From: Gp6-AA40 sp036407095
GTDB lineage: Bacteria; Acidobacteriota; Vicinamibacteria; Vicinamibacterales; UBA2999
Direction of reading: 5' to 3'
Length of the DNA stretch: 64,000 bases
Assembly: GCA_036407095.1 (NCBI GenBank)
Contig: DASWZV010000126.1
Coordinates: 175,350-239,349, forward strand
The position numbers were made by a program, and so were the translations under genes. Shown here in pieces: positions 11,540-19,748 of this stretch (the stretch's first letter is position 1; each line of letters starts with the position of its first letter). The notes beneath the pieces were generated by a model. That model did not search any database. It saw only the letters and a list, made by a program, of their open reading frames with translations, and was not told where the DNA came from.

Positions 11540-11589
11540 TTGACATCCTAGGAGAGTGGGCGATACTCTCTGTGACGTTCTAGGAGAGT
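11540..11589 (+). promoter_or_regulatory. Putative PadR-controlled promoter with paired CTAGGAGAGT sites
   Basis: TTGACA (11540-11545), a 16-base spacer and GATACT (11562-11567) make a plausible sigma-70-like promoter. The decamer CTAGGAGAGT occurs twice, at 11548-11557 inside the spacer and at 11580-11589, 32 bases apart, about three helical turns on the same face. The second copy overlaps the AGGAGAG ribosome-binding sequence of the PadR gene. This arrangement fits an autoregulated operator bound by PadR, which is an inference from position. Confidence 0.5.
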
Positions 11590-11595
11590 CACCTC

Positions 11596-11937
11596 ATGGC
11601 GACGACGACGGAGCTCCTGCAGGGCACGCTCGACCTCCTGATTCTCAAAGCCGTCTCGCTGCGTCCCGAGCACGGCTACGGCATCCTCCTGCGTATCCAG
11701 CAGATCTCGCGCGATACGCTGCAGATTCAGCAGGGATCCTTGTACCCCGCGCTCTACCGCCTCGAGCATCAGGGCTTGATCGCCTCGGATTGGGGCGAGT
11801 CCGACAACAAGCGGAAGGCGAAGTTCTACCGTTTGACGGCCGCCGGCCGTCGCCGGCTCAAAGACGAAGCAGCCTATTGGAAGCGCTTTTCTGAAGCGAT
11901 CGGGCTGGTCCTCGCCGCAGCGCCGGAGGACGTATGA
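11596..11937 (+). CDS. PadR-family transcriptional regulator
   Basis: 113 aa. The whole length is a PadR winged helix: LLQGTLDLLILKAV at the N-terminus, GYGILLRIQ, the signature QGSLYPALYRLEHQGLI around 45-61, and RKAKFYRLTAAGRRRL. PadR proteins are dimeric repressors responding to small molecules or, in this context, to unknown envelope cues. ATGA overlap (4 bases) with the following permease gene shows translational coupling. Ribosome-binding sequence AGGAGAG lies inside the proposed operator. The second PadR at 19404 is clearly related and also precedes a permease. Confidence 0.93.
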   Translation: MATTTELLQGTLDLLILKAVSLRPEHGYGILLRIQQISRDTLQIQQGSLYPALYRLEHQGLIASDWGESDNKRKAKFYRLTAAGRRRLKDEAAYWKRFSEAIGLVLAAAPEDV

Positions 11938-14558
11938 CCCGGTTCCCGCGTCTGCGGTCCTTTTTGGCGGCGCTCTTTCGCCGAAGACGACTCGAAGCGG
12001 ACATGGCAGCGGAGTGGCGGGCGCATCTCGACGCCCACGTCGATGCGCTGGTCGTCGCGGGCATGGCGCGGGACGAGGCCACGCGCCGCGCACGCATGGA
12101 CTTCGGCGATCCGCTGCGCTGGAAGGAGCAGGCCTTCGAGGTGCGCGGCGTGAGCTGGGTCGACGATCTCGGTGCCGATCTGCGCTACGGCCTTCGACAG
12201 ATGCGGCGTACGCCGGTGTTCACGGCGACCGTGCTGGTGACGCTGGCCGCGGGCATCGGACTCAACACCGCGGTCTTCAGCGTGATCGATGCGGTCCTGG
12301 TCCGCTCGTTGTCCTATCCCGATCCTGAACGCGTGGTGTGGCTCGCTACGCTCGATCGCGACCAGGAGGTCGTGACGGCCGTTGACTTTCTTGCGTGGAA
12401 GGAACAGGCGACCTCGTTCGACGGCCTGGTGGCCTTCGATATGAGCGACTACGCCATCTCGACCGCGGACACGGTGGCGCAGTCGCGAGTCGCGTGGGTG
12501 TCCGAGGACTTCTGGGCGGTCTCAGGTGCACGCCCCATGTTGGGCCGTGTTCCACGGCGCGGAGAAGACGTCGTCCTGCTCTCGCACCAGTTCTTCGTGC
12601 GCGCCTTTCATGCGGACCCCGCGACCTCAGGGCGAGCGATCACGATCAACGGCCGCCAGGTCACGATCGCCGGCGTGCTGCCGCCAGGCTTTCGCGCCCA
12701 GCTGACGAGGCCGCCCGCCTGGCTCGGTCTTCCGGAAAAGGAAGTCGACGCCTACCGCACGCTGACGGTGCGCCCACCTGTAGACGGCCGCGTCGCTCTG
12801 TTCAGTGCTCTTGGAAAGCTCAAAGGCGGTGTGTCTCCTGAGCAGGCTCGGCTCGAACTCGAGGCGATCCGCAAGCGCACCAGAACCGCGAACCCCGATG
12901 TGCGCGTGCCTCCGACGCTGATGATGATGCCGCTGAAAGACCGAATCATCGGCAGTGCGAGCCGTCCGCTCGTAGTGCTTCAAGCCGCCGTCGGCTTCGT
13001 GTTTCTGATCGCGTGCGCGAACGTCGCCAATCTGTTGCTCGCGCGTGCGTCGGCGAGGCGCCGCGAGGTGGCGATTCGAGCGGCCATCGGCGCGGGCCGC
13101 GCACGGCTCGCGCGGCAGTTCTTCGTCGAAAGCGCACTCCTCGCGGCCGCAGGTGCCGCCGCGGGTGTTACGATCGCTCGGCTGGGCCTCGCCGCGATCG
13201 TTGGCATGCTGCCCGATGCCGTCCCGCGATTGCAGGAGACCGCGATTGACGGCCGTGCGCTCCTGTTTGCCGTGGCAACGTCGATCGTCGCCGCACTGAT
13301 CTTCGGGATGGTCCCGGTGTGGTCGCTGTGGAAAGACGATGCCCGGGGCGTTATGAAGCAGGCGTTGTACGGCACGTTGCCGATCGCCGGCAAGCTCCGT
13401 ACGAAGACGGCGCTCGTCGCGTTCGAATTCGCCTTGACGATCATGCTGTTGATCGGCGCCGGCCTTCTGATCAAGAGCCTGTGGCGCCTGACCGCACTTC
13501 CCGACGGCTTTCATCCGGATCGAATCGTCTCGATGCAGATCCGGTTTTTCGGCCCCGCCTATCGCCAGGCGAGCGCGCGGCGCGCACACGCCGCAGAGGT
13601 TCTGCGGCGCGCGTCAGCCTCGCCTGGTGTCAGCGCCGCGGCGATTACGACGAACGCAGACTCGAGACTCCGGTTGTTGGGTGAGGGAGATCCCTTTCCG
13701 CCGAAACCAGGGGACCCATCGGCGACGTTCGCGCTCGTGACCGTGGCGTCGGCAAATTTCACGAGAGTCATGGGGATGCACCTCGTCAAAGGGAGATGGT
13801 TCTCCGATTTCGAACCGGCACCGGTGTTTGTCATCAACGAGACGCTCGCCCATCGTCTGTTCGGCGCCGCGGACCCGATCGGCACTCGTTTCCGAGCCCC
13901 GGTCGACGGACTGGAATCGTGGGCCACCGTGGTGGGAGTGGTCGCTGACAGGAAACTTCAGAGCTTCGGTGGCGCGGCGGAACCGGAGTTGTACATGGAC
14001 TACATGCATGGCGGCCTGTTCGGATTTTCACTGGTCGCACGCGTGACCGATGACGTGTCGGCGGCTGCCACTGAACTCCGTCGTCTCGCCGCTGGAGTCG
14101 ACCCGACATTGGCGGTGTTCGATGTCCAGACGCTCGAGGCCGCTCTCGCCGATTCGATCGCTCCGCAGCGTTTCAACCTGTTCACCTTCGGTCTGTTCGC
14201 CGCGATTGCGCTGCTGCTCGCGTCTGTCGGCATCTACGGCGTGCTCGCGTATTCAACGTCGCGTCGTACTCGGGAGATCGGCGTTCGACTGGCACTCGGC
14301 GCCGCCCGCGGCGAGGTCGTCGCGATGGTCCTCCGCCAGGGCATGACAGTCGCGATGATCGGCACACTCGCCGGTCTCGTTATCGGCGTAGCAGCAGCGC
14401 GCGTGATGAGAGGTCTCTTGTACGAAGTGTCGCCGGGCGATCCGTACATCTTCGCAGCGGCGGCCGCTGTGCTGCTGCTCGCGGGACTCACGGCCTCGCT
14501 CGGACCAGCCTTGAGGGCAGCGTTCGTTCAACCTCTGGTCGCGCTTCGGCACGAGTAA
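11934..14558 (+). CDS. ADOP-type ABC permease (MacB/FtsX-like, duplicated, no ATPase)
   Basis: 874 aa. An N-terminal ~80-residue cytoplasmic region (AEWRAHLDAHVDALV) precedes the first MacB-like periplasmic core module. TM1 lies near 95-120 (VTLAAGIGLNTAVFSVIDAVL). The first FtsX domain is around 345-470 (ACANVANLLLARASARRREVAIR), the second core module ~500-720, and the second FtsX domain ~735-865 (YSTSRRTREIGVRLALGAARGEV). Eight TM segments are expected. No ABC ATPase gene is nearby, as is usual for this acidobacterial orphan-permease family. MacB-like proteins act by mechanotransmission rather than by a channel, but substrates of ADOPs are unknown. It is cotranscribed with PadR. Confidence 0.9.
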   Translation: MTRFPRLRSFLAALFRRRRLEADMAAEWRAHLDAHVDALVVAGMARDEATRRARMDFGDPLRWKEQAFEVRGVSWVDDLGADLRYGLRQMRRTPVFTATVLVTLAAGIGLNTAVFSVIDAVLVRSLSYPDPERVVWLATLDRDQEVVTAVDFLAWKEQATSFDGLVAFDMSDYAISTADTVAQSRVAWVSEDFWAVSGARPMLGRVPRRGEDVVLLSHQFFVRAFHADPATSGRAITINGRQVTIAGVLPPGFRAQLTRPPAWLGLPEKEVDAYRTLTVRPPVDGRVALFSALGKLKGGVSPEQARLELEAIRKRTRTANPDVRVPPTLMMMPLKDRIIGSASRPLVVLQAAVGFVFLIACANVANLLLARASARRREVAIRAAIGAGRARLARQFFVESALLAAAGAAAGVTIARLGLAAIVGMLPDAVPRLQETAIDGRALLFAVATSIVAALIFGMVPVWSLWKDDARGVMKQALYGTLPIAGKLRTKTALVAFEFALTIMLLIGAGLLIKSLWRLTALPDGFHPDRIVSMQIRFFGPAYRQASARRAHAAEVLRRASASPGVSAAAITTNADSRLRLLGEGDPFPPKPGDPSATFALVTVASANFTRVMGMHLVKGRWFSDFEPAPVFVINETLAHRLFGAADPIGTRFRAPVDGLESWATVVGVVADRKLQSFGGAAEPELYMDYMHGGLFGFSLVARVTDDVSAAATELRRLAAGVDPTLAVFDVQTLEAALADSIAPQRFNLFTFGLFAAIALLLASVGIYGVLAYSTSRRTREIGVRLALGAARGEVVAMVLRQGMTVAMIGTLAGLVIGVAAARVMRGLLYEVSPGDPYIFAAAAAVLLLAGLTASLGPALRAAFVQPLVALRHE

Positions 14559-14612
14559 CGCGCCGAAGCCTCGGGTACCTACGAGCTCGTAGGGGCCGCC
14601 TTCAGGCGGCCC
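14543..14612. terminator. Cluster of three hairpins after the permease gene
   Basis: Three structures follow each other. GCTTCGGC/GCCGAAGC arms are at 14543-14550 and 14562-14569, spanning the stop codon. A perfect 16-base palindrome CCTACGAGCTCGTAGG is at 14578-14593. A perfect 8-bp stem GGGCCGCC-TTCA-GGCGGCCC is at 14593-14612. No U-tract follows, so intrinsic termination is uncertain. The last belongs to the TTCA-loop hairpin family also seen at 10156 and 55273. Confidence 0.6.
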
Positions 14613-14684
14613 GGCTACCTCGGAAAGGGTATGCGCACGCGGCCTCGATTTCGGGCACACTGTGCGGAGCAGAGGAGACCGCCC

Positions 14685-15713
14685 ATGCGCCGACGACCCG
14701 CGATGTGCATCCTGATGGGCATCGTTCTTTCAGCCACGGTCATCAGCGGCCAGTCCCCTTCCACTCAAGCTACGGGGGACAGGTCGCCGAAACCAGGGGC
14801 GTGGTCGGTGCCGCGCATGCCTGACGGCCATCCTGATTTCCAAGGCGTCTGGGCCAACAACGGCATGACACCGCTCGAGCGTCCGAAGCAGTTCGGCATG
14901 CGCGCCACCATGACCGACGCCGAGCTCGCGGATCTGCAGAAAAAAGCGAAAGCGATGCAGGACGGAGGCGACGCGTTCTTCGCCGACGAGCTGTTCACCG
15001 CCGCGATCGAGGGGCAGACGAAGTTCAAGTCGAGCGATACGCAGACCGGCAACTACGATCAGACCTGGTTGTCCGATCGGGTGTGGGACAACCGCACCTC
15101 GTTGATCATCGATCCGCCCGATGGCCGGATTCCGGCGCCGTCGCCTGGCGCCGCCGAACGCGTACGCGAGCAGGCCGCGGCGCAACAGCGAAGAGGGCCC
15201 GCGGATCGCGCTCAGGACTTGTCGCTGGGCACACGGTGTGTCAGCTACGGCACGCCGAACATCCGCGCGGGCTATCAGAGCTACTTCGAGATCACCCAAG
15301 GGCCGGGCGTCGTCGCGCTGCGCAGCGAGATGATTCACGACGCGCGCATCTTCTCGACCGAAAAGGCGGCGCACATCTCGCCGGTGATCAGGCAATACCA
15401 CGGCGACTCGCACGCCAGGTGGGACGGCGACACACTCGTCGTCGACACCACCAACTATGTGCCCAACGCGACTCGAGTGGGTGCCAGCGAGAAGCTGCAC
15501 ACCATCGAGAAGTTCCGGCGTGTAGCGAACGACACGCTCGAGTACCACGTCACCTTCGACGACCCGGCGGTGTGGTCACGTCCGTGGACGCTGATGATTC
15601 CGCTCAAGATGACCGGCGAGCGCATGTTCGAGTACGCCTGCCACGAGGGGAACTACGGACTGCCGGCCATCCTGCGCGGGGCACGCGAGCTGGAGAAACT
15701 CGGCACGCGATAG
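14685..15713 (+). CDS. Secreted PDxxGxW-family protein
   Basis: 342 aa from the ATG at 14685, preceded by GAGGAGAC; earlier in-frame starts lack this. Signal peptide MCILMGIVLSATVISGQ. Shared blocks with 7833-8843: HPDFQGVWANNGMTPLERP, IDPPDGRIPAPS, RCVSYGTPNIRAGYQSYF, WDGDTLVVDTTNYV, and YACHEGNYGLPAILRGARE at the C-terminus. Function unknown. The stop codon is 7 bases from the start of the pyrophosphatase-like reading frame, so the two may be cotranscribed. Confidence 0.78.
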   Translation: MRRRPAMCILMGIVLSATVISGQSPSTQATGDRSPKPGAWSVPRMPDGHPDFQGVWANNGMTPLERPKQFGMRATMTDAELADLQKKAKAMQDGGDAFFADELFTAAIEGQTKFKSSDTQTGNYDQTWLSDRVWDNRTSLIIDPPDGRIPAPSPGAAERVREQAAAQQRRGPADRAQDLSLGTRCVSYGTPNIRAGYQSYFEITQGPGVVALRSEMIHDARIFSTEKAAHISPVIRQYHGDSHARWDGDTLVVDTTNYVPNATRVGASEKLHTIEKFRRVANDTLEYHVTFDDPAVWSRPWTLMIPLKMTGERMFEYACHEGNYGLPAILRGARELEKLGTR

Positions 15714-15719
15714 CCGGCG

Positions 15720-16258
15720 ATGAATCTCTCCGCGATTCCCGCCTTCGCGAGCGGGGACGTCTATCATGTCGTCATCGAAGCCGCGCGCGGCTCGACGCTC
15801 AAGCTCAAATACGAGCCACGCTGGAGGCGATGTCCGTGTCGCGGCCACTCCCCCTCGGCGTGACGTTCCCGTTCGACTGGGGATTCGTGCCGTCGACGCT
15901 CGCTCCCGATGGCGATCCGCTGGACGCACTCGTCATGTGGGACGTCCCGTCATACCCGGGCGTGGTCGTCCCCTGTCGCGCCATCGGTGTCCTGCAGGTC
16001 GAACAGAACAAGACGCGGGGCGACTCGTCGCAACGAGTGCGCAACGATCGAGTGCTCTCGATGCCTGTCGACGCACGTCGCGAGCAGACGCTTGGCAGCA
16101 TCGACGCCCTGCCGACGCGCGTTCGTCAGGAACTCGAGACGTTCACCCTTGCCGCAACCGCTCTCGAAGGCAAGGACGTCCGCATCGTCGGCTGGGGCGA
16201 TGCGGCCGAAGCACTCGAGCTCGTACGAGAGAGCGCGGTCCCGGCAAATACGAGATAA
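15720..16258 (+). pseudogene. Inorganic pyrophosphatase-like gene split by a frameshift
   Basis: From the ATG at 15720 the frame encodes VYHVVIEAARGSTLKLKYEP, the N-terminal strand of family I inorganic pyrophosphatase. It then loses the frame at about 15818-15821 and meets a stop shortly after. The continuation is in another frame from CTG at 15821: SRPLPLGVTFPFDWGFVPST, then the metal-binding DGDPLDALVMWD and a family-like C-terminal half to 16258. One missing base explains the shift. An internal ATG at 15830 could give a 142-aa protein without the N-terminal strand. Either the gene is broken, the assembly has an error, or a short form is made. The usual role is hydrolysis of pyrophosphate in the cytoplasm. 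Confidence 0.75.
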
Positions 16259-16263
16259 CACGG

Positions 16264-17379
16264 TTACCGCGCCGTTTTGGGTCCCGGCATCACGCCCGCC
16301 ACTTTGAGACGGATGCGATAGACGTGATCGCACGCAGAGACGTAGAGGCTCCTGGCGTCGAGATCGCCGAACGCGACGTTGGTCGCGCAGATCTGCCGCT
16401 TCGGTTCACCGCCGACGATCGGCAGATTGAGATAACCGAGCAGCGTCCCGGCTGGTGACGTGATGCGGACAATGCCCGGACCGGCACCGCTCGTGGAGTA
16501 GACGTTGCCGAGCGTGTCCACTTTCATACCGTCGCCGATCCCCGGTCCCTGCGTGAACAGGCTGCCCGGTCCGAGCGAACCGTCGGCCTTCACCTCATAG
16601 CGATTCATCCGCTGACCGGCGTTGGCGTAGAGATATTTCTCGTCGGGTGACAGCGTGATGCCGTTCGGGATGCCGCCGAGCACGGTTGCATCCAGTACCA
16701 TCGTCGACTGCCCGTCCTTGATCCGCCAGATGCCGTTCGGCAGCTGCTTGTCGGGATTGCTTCCGCCGTCGCGCAAGCCAAAATCGTTGTCGGTGAGATA
16801 CACCGCATCGTCCTTCGCCACGACGATGTCGTTCGGGCCGCTGAAGCGCTTGCCGTTCGCACCCGATGAGAGCACCGTACGAGTGCCGTCCTTCTCGAGC
16901 CGCATCACCGCGCGATCGTTGTCGGCGCACCAGATCAGACGACCCTGCGAGTCGAGACTCGTGCAACTTGGACCGATGAGCAGCACGTGCGAGCGCCCGC
17001 TGCGCGTCTGCGTGCCGGTGTGATTGACATCCGTGCCGCTGTAGCCGGCCTTCTCCATGAACACCGACACGGTCTTGTCGGCCGCGATCTTGTAGATGAC
17101 GTTGTCGAGCAGGCCGCTGACGAGCAGGGAACCCGACTGCCCTTCGCGTACCCACACCGGCCCTTCGTTGAGGCCGAAGCCGGTGGCGATCAGTTCCGCC
17201 TTGGTGTTCGCGGCGACGATCGCATCGAGCCCCGGATCGGAGCGCGTGATGTTGAACGGCTTCGGCGCGGGCGCCGGACCGTCGCCGCGCATGGAAGGCG
17301 CGGCCGTGGGCGACTGCGCGGCGAGCGTGGTCGTCGCGATCGCCGCGACGCACGCAACGGAGAAACACCAGGATTTCAT
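16264..17379 (-). CDS. Secreted SMP-30/gluconolactonase-like beta-propeller
   Basis: 371 aa with signal peptide (SVACVAAIATTTLAAQS). Propeller motifs of the SMP-30/gluconolactonase/LRE family are clear: GLNEGPVWV near 70, SLDSQGRLIWCADND, SGPNDIVVAKDDAVYLTDNDFGL, GGIPNGITLSPDEKYLYA, GDGMKVDTLGNVYST, and ICATNVAFGD. The conserved E, N and D positions of the metal site are present. Members hydrolyse sugar lactones or related esters; with two PQQ sugar dehydrogenases in the window, a role in periplasmic lactone hydrolysis is possible but inferred. Divergent from the esterase at 17465 across an 85-base gap that contains the palindrome GGTAAATTACC at 17419-17429. Confidence 0.87.
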   Translation of the reverse strand: MKSWCFSVACVAAIATTTLAAQSPTAAPSMRGDGPAPAPKPFNITRSDPGLDAIVAANTKAELIATGFGLNEGPVWVREGQSGSLLVSGLLDNVIYKIAADKTVSVFMEKAGYSGTDVNHTGTQTRSGRSHVLLIGPSCTSLDSQGRLIWCADNDRAVMRLEKDGTRTVLSSGANGKRFSGPNDIVVAKDDAVYLTDNDFGLRDGGSNPDKQLPNGIWRIKDGQSTMVLDATVLGGIPNGITLSPDEKYLYANAGQRMNRYEVKADGSLGPGSLFTQGPGIGDGMKVDTLGNVYSTSGAGPGIVRITSPAGTLLGYLNLPIVGGEPKRQICATNVAFGDLDARSLYVSACDHVYRIRLKVAGVMPGPKTAR

Positions 17380-17464
17380 GGGCGGATTCTATCAGTGCGA
17401 TAAATCCGGAGCCTTGAGGTAAATTACCGCCGTCCTGTTCGCTATCACACGAGAGGAAACGATC

Positions 17465-18442
17465 ATGTCGCGACTTACGAGACGGGGATTCGTCAAGGTG
17501 TCGGGCGCGCTCGCAGCGGCACCGGCGCTCACGGCGCTCTCACTCCAGGCTCAGGGCCAGACACCCGACACGGGAAACCTGCGCGTCGAGAAGGACGTCG
17601 TGTTCGGCAAAGGTGGAAGCAAGGACCTCACGCTCGATGTCTATCGGCCGCCCGCGGGCGTGACGTCGAAGCGGACGGCGATCGTGCACCTCTTCGGGGG
17701 CGGCTTCTTCGTCGGCAACAAGAACGCCGGCTACATCATCAACGATGCCAAGGCACTCGGCGCCCGGGGATACACGAACATCTCGGCGAACTACCGGCTC
17801 CAGCAGGAAAGCCTCTGGCCGGCGCAGATTCACGACACGAAGGCTGCGATCCGCTGGACCCGCGCGAACGCTGAACGCCTGGGCGTCGATCCCAACCGGA
17901 TCGTGGTCGCCGGCTACTCGGCCGGCGGCATGCTGTCGCTGATGGCCGCTGGAACGAATGGGCGCAAGGAGTTCGAGGGCGATGGCGGCAACGCGGGCGT
18001 CAGCTCGGACGTCAACGCGTGCATCGGCGTCTACCCGCTGGCCAGTGCGCAGATCGCGACGGGGCTCTTCCCACAGGGACAGGCGACGCCGGAGAACATC
18101 GCCGCGGCATCACCGACGTCCTACATCACCAAGAGCTTCGCGCCGACGATCTTCATTCACGGCACCAACGACGGCACGGTGCCCGTGCAGTCGAGCATCG
18201 ACTTCTTCGGCAAGCTTCACGCCCTCGGCGTGCCCTCGGCGCTGACGCTCATTCAAGGTGCCGATCACGCGTTCGACAATGGCGCGCTCGACGCCGTCGA
18301 AGTGATGGCGCAGTCGATCGATCTCTTCCTGGACCGGCTTATGGTCAATCCGAAACCGTACCCGTCGTTTGGCGGTGGTGGCGGCGGCCGCGGTCGTGGC
18401 GGACGTGGCGGCCCGGGCGCACCCCCTCCCGGCCGCGGCTGA
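17465..18442 (+). CDS. Exported alpha/beta hydrolase (esterase/lipase type)
   Basis: 325 aa. The N-terminus LTRRGFVKVSGALAAAPALT has a twin-arginine motif. The oxyanion-hole region HLFGGGFFVGNK, the nucleophile elbow GYSAGGM, an acid in HGTNDGTVPVQSS and the histidine in GADHAFDN define a complete catalytic triad of the BD-FAE/carboxylesterase kind. The mature N-terminal DVVFGKGGSKDLTLDVYRP is typical of these enzymes. The last ~25 residues are a Gly/Arg/Pro-rich tail. Substrate is likely an acylated sugar or other ester in the periplasm. Confidence 0.88.
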   Translation: MSRLTRRGFVKVSGALAAAPALTALSLQAQGQTPDTGNLRVEKDVVFGKGGSKDLTLDVYRPPAGVTSKRTAIVHLFGGGFFVGNKNAGYIINDAKALGARGYTNISANYRLQQESLWPAQIHDTKAAIRWTRANAERLGVDPNRIVVAGYSAGGMLSLMAAGTNGRKEFEGDGGNAGVSSDVNACIGVYPLASAQIATGLFPQGQATPENIAAASPTSYITKSFAPTIFIHGTNDGTVPVQSSIDFFGKLHALGVPSALTLIQGADHAFDNGALDAVEVMAQSIDLFLDRLMVNPKPYPSFGGGGGGRGRGGRGGPGAPPPGRG

Positions 18443-18460
18443 CCATCGAGTGGAGGCTGC

Positions 18461-18488
18461 TGACGGACGCCGGAATCGGCGTCCGTCA
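18461..18488. terminator. Perfect 11-bp stem between convergent genes
   Basis: TGACGGACGCC (18461-18471), loop GGAATC, then GGCGTCCGTCA (18478-18488). The minus-strand methyltransferase stop codon (18486-18488) lies inside the right arm. Well placed as a bidirectional terminator for the esterase and methyltransferase genes. Confidence 0.65.
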
Positions 18489-19376
18489 CCGTTTGCGCGC
18501 GAAGCAGCCAACCATCGCCGGACCTGGAATGCAGGCGCGCTGCGAGATCACTTCCTCTCTCACACGCACAGCCAGCGAATCGATGTCGATTTCGTCGCTT
18601 CGAACGAGGCCGAGCGCCTCCGCGCGCGGCAGGATGCTCCGGAACGATTCAGCCACCCACTCGTAGAACGGACTGTCGTCGCCGCCGTCCATCGGGTACT
18701 CCACCCGGCCTTGCGGCGCTGGAAATCCCGCGTCGATCAGCAAGTTGAACAGCCGGGTGCCGATATTCCCGTGCGTCGCCTGTGCAAAGAACGCGCGGAA
18801 GACCTCGAATAGGCGCTCGTACAACGGCGCCTCGGGGAACGAACGATGCACGACGCTGAAGTCGTATTCCTGAAAGACTGCGACACCGCCCGACTTCAGC
18901 AGCGAATGGACCGTGCCGATGACGAGGCGCGGATCCGGTGTGTGGATGAGAATGTGACGGCCGATCACCGCATCGTATGACGTGTCGGTGCGATACGCGC
19001 AGATATCGCCCCGCGCGAAATCGATGATGTGATCGAGTCCCTGTTCGCGGGCGCGCGCAGCGGCAATGGCCAGCGCTCCCTCGTCGATGTCGATGCCGGT
19101 CACCCGGCCGCTCCGGCCGACCAGCCGCGCGGCAACCATCGACAGCTCTCCGACGCCGCAGCCGATATCGAGCACGCGCAGGCCGGCCGAAAGGCCGGCA
19201 CGCCTCAAGAGCTCTTCCGAAAACGGATTGAGGATAGAAGCCTGGAGGGCGAGACGACGGCGCTCGCGGTCGTCGTGCCCCATCACGTAACCCGTCGACA
19301 TCTGCGACATGGGCTCGAGTGTATCAGCCATCAGCTCTGGCGTTGCCCTGTTGCTTTCCCACAGGAAGCGTGTCAT
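18486..19376 (-). CDS. Class I SAM-dependent methyltransferase
   Basis: Up to 296 aa. Motif I VLDIGCGVGELSMVAARLVG, then VTGIDIDEGALAIAAARARE, RGDICAY, DAVIGRHILIHTPDPRLVI and LLKSGGVAVFQEYDF are typical UbiE/Methyltransf_25-type blocks. The C-terminal ~100 residues likely hold the acceptor site. The start is uncertain: ATGs at 19376, 19331 and 19310 are all in frame and none has a strong ribosome-binding sequence. Divergent from the PadR gene at 19404; the two starts are flanked by an inverted CCTTCAT/ATGAAGG pair. Confidence 0.85.
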   Translation of the reverse strand: MTRFLWESNRATPELMADTLEPMSQMSTGYVMGHDDRERRRLALQASILNPFSEELLRRAGLSAGLRVLDIGCGVGELSMVAARLVGRSGRVTGIDIDEGALAIAAARAREQGLDHIIDFARGDICAYRTDTSYDAVIGRHILIHTPDPRLVIGTVHSLLKSGGVAVFQEYDFSVVHRSFPEAPLYERLFEVFRAFFAQATHGNIGTRLFNLLIDAGFPAPQGRVEYPMDGGDDSPFYEWVAESFRSILPRAEALGLVRSDEIDIDSLAVRVREEVISQRACIPGPAMVGCFARKR

Positions 19377-19403
19377 CCTTCATGTTGGAATCCCAAAAGA
19401 GAT

Positions 19404-19748
19404 ATGAAGGACACCGACGTTCGACAAGGCACGCTGGCGCTGATGGTGCTCAAGACGCTCGATGTGCTCGGTCCCCTGCACGGGTACGGCCTTGCCCGGC
19501 GTATCGAGCAGATCAGCGGCGATCTGCTGACGGTCAATCAGGGGACGCTCTATCCGGTGCTGCTCAAGCTCGAACAGGAGGGATCGATCGCGTCGGAATG
19601 GGGCGCGTCCGAGAACAACCGCAAGGCCCGCTTCTATCGGCTGACGCGGCAGGGACGCAAGCAGCTGCAGGCTGAGGCCCGGAGCTGGGAACAGACGACG
19701 GCGATCATCGAACGGTTTTTCGCGGTGAAAGTTCAGGACCTGAAATGA
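19404..19748 (+). CDS. PadR-family transcriptional regulator
   Basis: 114 aa. ATG at 19404 starts the PadR domain directly (DVRQGTLALMVLKTL); the longer open frame upstream is antisense to the methyltransferase. Signature VNQGTLYPVLLKLEQEGSI and RKARFYRLTRQGRKQL match the first PadR at 11596. ATGA overlap with the following permease gene couples their translation. Predicted dimeric repressor of its own operon. No CTAGGAGAGT pair like that of the first module is visible upstream, so the operator differs. Confidence 0.92.
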   Translation: MKDTDVRQGTLALMVLKTLDVLGPLHGYGLARRIEQISGDLLTVNQGTLYPVLLKLEQEGSIASEWGASENNRKARFYRLTRQGRKQLQAEARSWEQTTAIIERFFAVKVQDLK

